Source of the DNA: Anaerolineae bacterium
Lineage (GTDB): Bacteria > Chloroflexota > Anaerolineae > Anaerolineales > Anaerolineaceae
Direction: 5' to 3'
NCBI GenBank assembly: GCA_013177815.1
Contig: JABLXM010000011.1
Location: 1 to 35,113, forward strand
Length of the DNA: 35,113 nucleotides
The notes under the pieces were generated by a model. The model saw only the letters and a list, made by a program, of their open reading frames with translations, did no database searches and was not told the DNA's origin. The translations under genes were made by a program, and so were the position numbers. This document shows, piece after piece, positions 1 to 6,537 of this stretch. The stretch's first letter is position 1; each line of letters starts with the position of its first letter.

Positions 1-2
1 TG

Positions 3-377
3 GCGCTGTGGCAACACGCCGGCGGGGCACATCATTTTGGTTATAACATCGAATTGAACCTGGATCCCACCATGATGCTGGCGCACGGCGAGATGATCGT
101 TCTTGGCGAGAGCGCAATCGAAGTGCGGCACACGCCTGGACATTCACCAGGGCATGTCATCTTCTACGCGGCTGGCGAGCAGGTGTGCTTTTGCGGAGAC
201 GTCATCTTCCGCAGGAGCATTGGGCGGACCGACCTGCCCGGCGGGAGCCATGAGCAATTGCTGGAGAGCATCCGGTCACAGGTGCTGTCATTGCCGGGAG
301 AAACCCGGCTGCTCAGCGGGCACGGTCCAGAAACAACAGTCGCGAATGAAGTCCGGGACAACCCCTATTTAATGTGA
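3..377 (+). CDS. MBL-fold metallohydrolase (glyoxalase II-like), 5' truncated
   Basis: The reading frame is open from the window edge, so the N-terminus, including the usual HxHxDH zinc motif, lies outside the window. The visible C-terminal half carries the remaining metallo-beta-lactamase-fold signatures. TPGHSPGH supplies a metal-binding His, CGDVIF supplies the bridging Asp, and LSGHGP near the end supplies the last His. The GRTDLPGG segment is typical of small glyoxalase II-like hydrolases (YcbL-type). These are cytoplasmic zinc enzymes that hydrolyse thioesters or related esters; the substrate cannot be read from sequence. An internal TTG at 54 could be mistaken for a start, but the upstream in-frame residues (ALWQHAGGAHHFGYN) continue the family pattern. 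The gene converges on rny. Confidence 0.85.
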   Translation, partial: ALWQHAGGAHHFGYNIELNLDPTMMLAHGEMIVLGESAIEVRHTPGHSPGHVIFYAAGEQVCFCGDVIFRRSIGRTDLPGGSHEQLLESIRSQVLSLPGETRLLSGHGPETTVANEVRDNPYLM

Positions 378-380
378 GAA

Positions 381-403
381 GCCCCATACCAAAGCGATGG
401 GGC
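381..403. terminator. Hairpin between convergent genes
   Basis: GCCCCAT (381-387) pairs perfectly with ATGGGGC (397-403) across a 9-nt loop, just after the stop codon of the hydrolase. No U-run follows on the plus strand, so it is at best a weak or factor-assisted terminator or a 3'-end stabiliser. Confidence 0.35.
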
Positions 404-408
404 GTCAC

Positions 409-434
409 ACATAAAAGCAGCCGGTTGCGCCGGC
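409..434 (-). terminator. Probable rho-independent terminator of rny
   Basis: Read on the minus strand just past the rny stop, a GCCGG/CCGGC stem (434-420) with a 5-nt loop is followed after three bases by TTTT. The stem is short but GC-rich, and its position fits the end of the recX-rny unit. Confidence 0.45.
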
Positions 435-437
435 AGA

Positions 438-1982
438 TCATTTGGCGTATTCGACCGCCCGCGTCTCCCGGATGACCGTGACGCGAATCTGACCCGGATA
501 TTGCATAGTCTCTTCGATCTTCTTGGCTACATCCCTGGCAAGGCGGATGGCATTGAGATCATCAATGTCGTCCGGTTTGACGATAATGCGAACTTCGCGT
601 CCAGCCTGAATGGCGTAACTTTGGCTGACGCCTTTGTGCGATTTGGCGATATCCTCCAGCGCACGCAAGCGTTTGATGTACTGCTCCAGATCCTCACGCC
701 TGGCACCCGGTCGAGCGCCGGAGATGGCATCGGCAGATTCAACGATGATGGCTTCCACACTGGTTTGTTCGACTTCATGGTGGTGGGCGGCGATGCAATT
801 CACCACCTGCTCCGAGACGCCATAACGTTTGGCAAATTCCGCGCCAATTTGGGCGTGGGTACCCTCGATGTTGTGGTCCATGGCTTTACCAAGATCATGC
901 AGCAAGCCACCGGCTTTGGCAATCTCAATATTGGCACCCAGTTCGGCGGCGATCATGGCTGAAAGACGGGCAACCTCAACCGCGTGCGACAACTGGTTCT
1001 GCCCATAAGAAGTTCGGAACTTCAACCTACCCAGGACTTTCCTGACCTCCGGATGCAAGCCGGGAACTCCGGCATCGAAAGCCGCGTTCTCCCCGGCTTC
1101 CACGATGGCGCGCTCCACTTCTTTCTCCTCATCCTGGAGGATCTTTTCTATATGCGCGGGATGAATACGACCATCCACGATGAGACGTTCAAGAGAGCGG
1201 CGCGCGATCTCGCGTCGGACAGGGTCATAGCAAGAGATGGTGACAGCCTCCGGAGTGTCATCGACGATCACATCAACACCGGCAGCCTGCTCAAAGGCAC
1301 GGATATTGCGCCCGTTGCGACCGACGATGCGACCTTTCATTTCCTCATTGGGCAACTGAACAATGGAGGTGGAAACGCTGGCGACATGCTCTGAGGCGAT
1401 GCGCTGGATGCTATCCGCAATGATCTCACGGGCACGTTTATCCCCTTCGCTGCGCGCTTCGGATTCAACCTGGCGGATGATCCTCGCCATATCATTACGC
1501 GCTTCAACCTCAACTTGCTGAAGAAGGATCGTCTTGGCTTCTGCTTCGGTCATGGAAGCAACGCGTTGAAGTTCCTCCATTTGCTGGGTATATAATTTTT
1601 CGATCTCGTTCGCACGTTTATCAACTGCGGATTGGCGCTTGTTGAGATTTTGTTCACGCTGCTCGAGGCGGTCCACGCGGGTATCCAACTCTTCACGCCT
1701 TCTCTGCAGACGCTCCTCTTCGCGGGAAAATTCAGTACGCCGGCGTACGACCTCGGATTCCGCATCCTGCAGGGTTTTTAGGGCGTTACCACGAGCTTCC
1801 AATTCAATCGTCTTGGCTTTTTCTTCAGCAGTTGCCAGAATGCCATCCGATTTCATACGCTGTTCATCCTGAAACCGCTTGATCGATAATCTGACAAGCA
1901 GAAATGTGAGCCCCGCGATAATCAAAACGTCGATTATCAGGAATATAAACAAAGTTAAAGGTTGAAAAGCTCCATTGAACAT
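438..1982 (-). CDS. rny: Ribonuclease Y
   Basis: This is a membrane-anchored endoribonuclease that initiates mRNA decay, 514 aa from the chosen start and close to the usual ~520. The N-terminus has one hydrophobic anchor (LFIFLIIDVLIIAGLTFLL). A long charged coiled coil rich in Glu/Arg/Lys follows. Next comes a KH domain with a GRNGRN loop (MKGRIVGRNGRNIRAFE), then an HD phosphohydrolase domain with the metal-binding LLHDLGKA signature and a downstream AHHHEVE segment. The frame is open to 2021, but ATG at 1982 has GGAGG six bases upstream and lies clear of the recX stop, so it is preferred. It is 19 bp downstream of recX and likely co-transcribed with it. Confidence 0.95.
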   Translation of the reverse strand: MFNGAFQPLTLFIFLIIDVLIIAGLTFLLVRLSIKRFQDEQRMKSDGILATAEEKAKTIELEARGNALKTLQDAESEVVRRRTEFSREEERLQRRREELDTRVDRLEQREQNLNKRQSAVDKRANEIEKLYTQQMEELQRVASMTEAEAKTILLQQVEVEARNDMARIIRQVESEARSEGDKRAREIIADSIQRIASEHVASVSTSIVQLPNEEMKGRIVGRNGRNIRAFEQAAGVDVIVDDTPEAVTISCYDPVRREIARRSLERLIVDGRIHPAHIEKILQDEEKEVERAIVEAGENAAFDAGVPGLHPEVRKVLGRLKFRTSYGQNQLSHAVEVARLSAMIAAELGANIEIAKAGGLLHDLGKAMDHNIEGTHAQIGAEFAKRYGVSEQVVNCIAAHHHEVEQTSVEAIIVESADAISGARPGARREDLEQYIKRLRALEDIAKSHKGVSQSYAIQAGREVRIIVKPDDIDDLNAIRLARDVAKKIEETMQYPGQIRVTVIRETRAVEYAK

Positions 1983-2001
1983 GATTTCCTCCAAAAAGAT
2001 A

Positions 2002-2643
2002 TCAATTATCCATATTTTCAAAATTCACTTGCCAGTACTCATCCAGAACCTTGCGGATGATCTGATACGAAAAACCACGCCTTCCGAGAAACCCGGCTGC
2101 GAGGGAATAGAAACGCTGCTTTTCCAACCCCTGCCAGCGCCTGGATCTCATTTCCAGAGCGCGATGCGCCAGGGTCTCGTCATCTTCCATAAACCCGATG
2201 CCGTCTTCAATGATCTCGGGGGCGACGCCTTTCTGTTGCAGTTCATGCCTCAACATGCGGTGGCTCTTCGGACGCGATAATGAGCGGGATTCGAGCCATA
2301 GTTTAGTAAAGATGGCATCACTGACCATGCCCATCTCATCCATACGGTCAACCACGACCGTGACGATGTTTTCAGGGATACCTTTGCGAGACAGACGATC
2401 TTCAAGCTCCTTGCGCGTGCGGGGACAGTAACTCAAGTAATGCAAGGCTGCCTGGTAAGCATTCCCCAACTGAACAGAATCATGAAGTTCAGCGAGTTGT
2501 GTTTCTGATAAGCTGTCACCGATCTGGAGGTCTTGCGCAGATGTCGCAGGAATGCCAAACACAAATTCACCATCCAGGTATAGATTCACCCGGTTTGGGT
2601 TGGATTTCTGAGGTTTCAGCCCGGTAATAGCCTTTTGCATCAT
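2002..2643 (-). CDS. recX: Regulatory protein RecX
   Basis: RecX-family protein of about 213 aa that modulates RecA filaments in recombination and the SOS response. The N-terminus (NRVNLYLDGEFVFGIP) is the short beta-rich leader seen in Chloroflexi and Firmicute RecX. The body contains the family's repeated three-helix units, including ALHYLSYCPRTRKELEDRL, KGIPENIVTVVVDRM and LRHELQQKGVAPEIIEDG. The recA gene is not adjacent, although the two often are. Three consecutive start candidates (TTG 2646, ATG 2643, ATG 2640) lack a strong Shine-Dalgarno, so the exact start is uncertain by one or two codons. It precedes rny by 19 bp on the same strand. Confidence 0.9.
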   Translation of the reverse strand: MMQKAITGLKPQKSNPNRVNLYLDGEFVFGIPATSAQDLQIGDSLSETQLAELHDSVQLGNAYQAALHYLSYCPRTRKELEDRLSRKGIPENIVTVVVDRMDEMGMVSDAIFTKLWLESRSLSRPKSHRMLRHELQQKGVAPEIIEDGIGFMEDDETLAHRALEMRSRRWQGLEKQRFYSLAAGFLGRRGFSYQIIRKVLDEYWQVNFENMDN

Positions 2644-2646
2644 CAA

Positions 2647-3033
2647 GAAAAGCCACGATGGTCATCATCGCAGCCAATGAGCAAAGGATTGAATTATGGA
2701 GCAATCAGAAAATAACGCTGTTATTCTGAGCTACAAACGCATGAGTTCCAAAAATACCTGGATGAAGATGATCGTTCAATTATTGATGATTACAATCGAT
2801 CGTGCCAAATGTGTTATTCTCTTCCAATCAAACCTGATCACTCATCCAAAATCATTTTTCAAGAAACTATCACTCCCGCAGGAGTGGGAACGCATGCAGT
2901 ACAATTCAATTTTTCAGGGTGCGAATGACAAACCAATTCGTTTATTTTGATCTCTTAAGGTGATTATACTTCAATTTAACTATTTTGGCAGTGTGTTCAA
3001 CCAACAGATAGAAGCCCGGCAGCGGAAATATGC
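2647..3033. other. AT-rich intergenic stretch, no convincing gene
   Basis: This gap of about 390 bp between divergent recX and the 139-aa membrane protein is distinctly more AT-rich than its neighbours. An 84-codon open frame (2696-2950, plus) is present, but it has no recognisable domain and no ribosome binding site. A small perfect hairpin, CACTCC-CGCA-GGAGTG, lies at 2871-2886. No tRNA or known RNA fold was recognised. Confidence 0.4.
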
Positions 3034-3048
3034 TAAAATTATGGCATG
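3031..3048 (+). promoter_or_regulatory. Extended -10 promoter predicting a leaderless start
   Basis: TGCTAAAAT (3031-3039) is an extended -10 element whose TAAAAT box ends six bases before the ATG at 3046. Transcription would then begin at or next to the start codon. No Shine-Dalgarno sequence precedes the ATG, which fits. The -35 match is poor. Confidence 0.5.
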
Positions 3049-3465
3049 AACCAGGACATTCCAAAACCCCCACGCAATCCGGACACTCATAAGCAACATG
3101 CGAAGCAAAAATTCTGGCAAATTTTAGTTCCAATCATGCTGGCAAGCATCGTCATCATTGGAGTAGCTGTTCTGGTGGTGCTTTCGGCAACAGGCGGAAA
3201 CCCTGGATTCAAGCCGTGGTCCGATCTTTCGGTCATGTGGATTTTGATCCCAATCATTTTAGTCAGCCTGGCAGGCATAGTGGTACTGGGATACCTCAAT
3301 TTTGGAATCGCAAAAGCGATCGCATTCATACCCAGTGTTGCGCTGAAAACCCAAACCTTCTTTTACACCATGGCAGTCACCATCCGCAAGTATGCGGATA
3401 AATCGGTGACCCCGTTCTTCGCCTGGCACGAGAGCGGCGCGGCGCTCAAATCATTATTCAAATGA
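3046..3465 (+). CDS. Small two-helix membrane protein, unknown function
   Basis: 139-aa protein of no recognised family. A charged, Pro/His/Lys-rich cytoplasmic leader (about residues 1-25) precedes a first membrane helix (26-47). A short loop with GNPGFKPW follows, then a second helix (64-84) and a moderately hydrophobic C-terminal tail ending in an amphipathic Lys/Ser segment. The ATG is preceded by a -10-like box rather than a ribosome binding site. It is followed after 30 bp by another small membrane protein and then by a PfkB-type kinase, all on the plus strand, so the three may form one operon. Nothing in the sequence indicates an enzymatic role. Confidence 0.75.
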   Translation: MNQDIPKPPRNPDTHKQHAKQKFWQILVPIMLASIVIIGVAVLVVLSATGGNPGFKPWSDLSVMWILIPIILVSLAGIVVLGYLNFGIAKAIAFIPSVALKTQTFFYTMAVTIRKYADKSVTPFFAWHESGAALKSLFK

Positions 3466-3495
3466 AAGTGACTTGTATCTTCAAAGGCGGTAATA

Positions 3496-3705
3496 ATGGA
3501 ACAATCTGACAATTGGAAAACAAAAACGCTCATCATCGGGGCAATCGTCGGCGCATTGGGCGGTCTGCTGGCTGGATATATCTTAATCCAACGGTCAGAG
3601 GCAACCGCATCCAAACCTGCCTTGAGCGCCGGTGATGGCGTGAAGGTTGGCTTGGGTGTCTTAGATGTTCTGCGCGTGATCTCTGATATTGGCATTAAGA
3701 ATTAA
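3496..3705 (+). CDS. Small glycine-zipper membrane protein
   Basis: 69-aa protein with one N-terminal membrane helix (about residues 13-31) that is rich in regularly spaced glycines (GAIVGALGGLLAGY). A short soluble tail follows (GVKVGLGVLDVLRVISDIG). The layout resembles YtxH-like or phage-holin-like small proteins, but no specific motif assigns it to a family. AAAGGCGG upstream of the ATG serves as a ribosome binding site. It lies 30 bp after the 139-aa membrane protein and 37 bp before the kinase, so co-transcription is likely. Confidence 0.7.
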   Translation: MEQSDNWKTKTLIIGAIVGALGGLLAGYILIQRSEATASKPALSAGDGVKVGLGVLDVLRVISDIGIKN

Positions 3706-3742
3706 CAACAGGTTATACACTCCCAACGCATAAAGGTGCGGC

Positions 3743-4777
3743 TTGAACACTGACCTCAATACAGGATCAGACGTGATTTTGCGTTACCTGTTGATCGGAA
3801 AGTTAACGCGCGACTATATCATCCCGTTGAACCGGAAAGCCTATTCCGACATCCCGGGTGGTTCGCTGCCATACACAGCAGGCGGAATGGCTTTGTGGGA
3901 CCACGGGGGCGGATTGGTCGGCAAGGTGGGAGAGGACTATCCAACGGAATGGCTGGACAACCTGAGCGCGCAAGGCTTCGACAGCGACGGGGTTTCATAC
4001 GCCGCCGATTTGCCGGATGCGCGGCGGTTCTTCGTGTACGAGAACCTGGAATCTGTTTCGCACGAGAATCCATTGACACAATACTCCGAAATCGGCGCCA
4101 ACCTGCCTAAATCGTTGCTGGGGTTTACCCCACCATTAGCGGAATTGGACAGTAAAACACGATTGACAGCGGAGTCGATCTCACCAAAGGACATTCCATT
4201 CAGTTTCCTTGATGTGACCTTCGCGCACATTTGCCCACTGGATTACCTGAGCCACCTGACACTACCCACATACCTGCGGCAAAAACGCGCCACAACGATC
4301 ACACTGCGCCCGTCGGAGGGATATTTTCAACCGTTATTCTGGGAAGAGATCCCCGCAGTGGTGAAGGACCTGACCGCATTCCATTGTGACGAACAAGCGC
4401 TGCAAAACTTGTTCCACGGCAAGACCAGCGACTTGTGGGAAATGGCAGAAACAATCGCCGGATTCGGCGTCGAGAACGTGGTGATCTATCGCCGATCACG
4501 GGGGCAGTACCTTTACAACCAGGCATCAAGGCAGAAGTGGTCCATCCCACCCTACCCAGCGCGAATCATCGACCCGACCGGTGAAATTGACGCCTTTTGC
4601 GGGGGTTTCTTAGCCGGCTTCCGCGCTACTTACGACCCTATCGAAGCCACGGTCTATGGCAACATCTCTGCCTCTATCACGGTGGAAGGGGTCGGACCAC
4701 TATACCTGCTGGACACCCTGCCGGGGCTAGCACAGGCACGCTTCCAAACAGTGCGCAACGGGGTGAGACAGGTTTGA
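3743..4777 (+). CDS. PfkB-family carbohydrate kinase-like protein with altered GAGD motif
   Basis: 344-aa ribokinase/PfkB-fold protein. The N-terminal pattern (YLLIGKLTRDY, then PGGSLPYTAGGMALW and GLVGKVGEDYP) matches the substrate-binding half. The C-terminal signature is DPTGEIDAFCGGF at residues 277-289, aligning with the family's DTxGAGDxFxGG. The catalytic-base Asp (D283) is kept, but the GAGD anion hole reads GEID, which is unusual. The protein may therefore have low, altered or no kinase activity. The likely start is TTG 3743, with AAAGGTG seven bases upstream; GTG 3773 with AGGA is an alternative. It converges with the cyclase gene with only 3 bp between stop codons. Confidence 0.8.
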   Translation: MNTDLNTGSDVILRYLLIGKLTRDYIIPLNRKAYSDIPGGSLPYTAGGMALWDHGGGLVGKVGEDYPTEWLDNLSAQGFDSDGVSYAADLPDARRFFVYENLESVSHENPLTQYSEIGANLPKSLLGFTPPLAELDSKTRLTAESISPKDIPFSFLDVTFAHICPLDYLSHLTLPTYLRQKRATTITLRPSEGYFQPLFWEEIPAVVKDLTAFHCDEQALQNLFHGKTSDLWEMAETIAGFGVENVVIYRRSRGQYLYNQASRQKWSIPPYPARIIDPTGEIDAFCGGFLAGFRATYDPIEATVYGNISASITVEGVGPLYLLDTLPGLAQARFQTVRNGVRQV

Positions 4778-4780
4778 CCC

Positions 4781-6511
4781 TCAACTCCCGACGAGAAAAT
4801 TGATAACCCGGTAAACCTGGATGGGGTCCCGTTTGCCTTTCGCCTGGATGACCTGCGCCGGTTTGACAGAAACCAGGTGTTGGACCTGCTGATAGACCTG
4901 AGAGCTGATCAAGATCTGTTCGGGACCGGCTGATTCCTGGATGCGCTTGGTGGTGTTGACACAATCTCCGATGGCGGTATAGTCCAGGCGCTTTTCGGTG
5001 CCGATGAGCCCCAATATGGCTTCACCCACATGGATCCCCATGCCGAAAGCAAGTTGGGAATGCAGCGGCTCGGACCTGTGCATGGCACGCAAGGCAGAAC
5101 GGATATTCAAGGCTGCACGGAGGGCACGTTCGACGTGATCCGGCTGGGGAAGCGGGGCGTTAAACCACGCCATGACCGCATCACCCAGAAATTTATCCAC
5201 CGTGCCGCCCTGTTCCAACACTGCATCGGTCGCCAACGCCAGATAGCGATTGAGCACAGTGACCAATTCCTCCGGTTCGACCTGTTCTGAAAACTCTGTG
5301 AAGCCACGCAGATCGGCAAACAGGACGGTGATCTCGGCTCGATTGCCGCCCAATTTTAAACCATCGGGGTTCAATTGTTCGATGACCGCCGGCGATACCA
5401 TCCGTTCGAAAAGGCGGCGTGACCCTTCCAATTTTTTCTTTTCCGTCAGGTCTTCCATGACGATGGCAACGCCCTGGGTCACCTCTTTCATGTCTTTGAG
5501 AGGCGAGAGAGACAGCCTGAGATCAACCTGCCCGCGTGGGGGCAAGGCAGGGCGGGCTTCGAGACCGACAACCTGCCTATCCGTTTGGAGCACTTCCTTC
5601 ACATGCGGTTCAAGAATGGAAACCAGGGGTTGGAGCCCTTCTCGAAGGGTACATCCGACCAATTCCAGGGAGGTGCGCCCCAAGATGTTCTCGGCGGCGC
5701 GATTGCACAACATGATGCGTTCGTCGATATCCGCGGTCATCACGCCAGATGCAATGGACGCGAAGACATTACCCATGAGGTTCTTCAGTTCGGTGACTTC
5801 GGCGAGGGTCTTCTTGACTGACTCAAACAGGCGCGCATTTTCCAGCGCGACAGCAGCCTGGTTGGCAAAGGCAACCAGGAGCTCCAATTCCTTGGTGGTG
5901 AAAATGCCAGATTTTACGCGATTATCCGCATAGATGACACCGGTCAGAACATCCTTGACCTCAAGGGGAACACACAAGATCGAACGGAGATTATAGGCGA
6001 TGACGCTATCCTGGGTGGCAAAACGGTTATCCTCCTGAGCATTGGTCGTGAGCACCGATTCCCCACTGGACAGGACACGATTGACAACGGTCTTGCTGAT
6101 GGAGAGTTCGGTATCGCCAATGTTCGCCTGGCTCCAATTACAGGCGATGCGAATCTTCATCTGGTCGTTTTCGTCTTTCAACATCAGGAAGCCACGTTCG
6201 GCACCGGTGATGCTGACGATGGTATCCATCACCACCTCCAGCACGCCATCGACCTCCAGGGACGAGTTGACCAGTTGTCCAACTTCCGCCAAAGCCGTCA
6301 AACGCCGGCGTTCATCTTCCAGCAAGTCAACCTGGTTGCGGATCTGCTTGACCGAGGTCGACAGTTGCCCAATGCCCTGGAAGACAATGGCGGGAATGGC
6401 AGCAGAACGAACCTGCTCCATGCCTGTCTGGACGGCTTCGATGATAGTAGACAAATGAACAAATTGTTGATCGATGGCGAGATGAGTGGTTGAATCTTGC
6501 TTTTTCGTCAT
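4781..6511 (-). CDS. GAF-PAS-class III adenylate/guanylate cyclase
   Basis: 576-aa cytoplasmic signalling enzyme predicted to make a cyclic nucleotide. Residues 50-75 form a short coiled coil. A GAF domain follows (about 75-230, with FLMLKDEN and GVIYADNR), then a PAS domain (245-355, with GVMTADIDERIMLCNRAAE). The C-terminal cyclase domain runs from about 370 to 570. Both metal-binding Asp are present (D400 in FADLRGFT, D444 in GDAVMAW), as are the adenine-contacting Lys (K440) and the transition-state Asn and Arg (N519, R523). The Lys favours ATP as substrate. ATG 6511 with GAGGG upstream is chosen; the frame extends to 6562, but that would overlap the preceding gene. It lies 26 bp behind the transglutaminase gene, probably in the same transcript. 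Confidence 0.92.
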   Translation of the reverse strand: MTKKQDSTTHLAIDQQFVHLSTIIEAVQTGMEQVRSAAIPAIVFQGIGQLSTSVKQIRNQVDLLEDERRRLTALAEVGQLVNSSLEVDGVLEVVMDTIVSITGAERGFLMLKDENDQMKIRIACNWSQANIGDTELSISKTVVNRVLSSGESVLTTNAQEDNRFATQDSVIAYNLRSILCVPLEVKDVLTGVIYADNRVKSGIFTTKELELLVAFANQAAVALENARLFESVKKTLAEVTELKNLMGNVFASIASGVMTADIDERIMLCNRAAENILGRTSLELVGCTLREGLQPLVSILEPHVKEVLQTDRQVVGLEARPALPPRGQVDLRLSLSPLKDMKEVTQGVAIVMEDLTEKKKLEGSRRLFERMVSPAVIEQLNPDGLKLGGNRAEITVLFADLRGFTEFSEQVEPEELVTVLNRYLALATDAVLEQGGTVDKFLGDAVMAWFNAPLPQPDHVERALRAALNIRSALRAMHRSEPLHSQLAFGMGIHVGEAILGLIGTEKRLDYTAIGDCVNTTKRIQESAGPEQILISSQVYQQVQHLVSVKPAQVIQAKGKRDPIQVYRVINFLVGS

Positions 6512-6537
6512 GGTACCCTCATGGAAATGAGACCCAG

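Noticed and set aside
2696-2950. 84-codon open frame on the plus strand
   Set aside because: No Shine-Dalgarno, no recognisable domain, and AT-rich sequence where such frames arise by chance; kept only as part of the intergenic note.
4775-4783. Possible terminator between the convergent kinase and cyclase genes
   Set aside because: Only 3 bp separate the stop codons and no hairpin with a U-run is visible around them.
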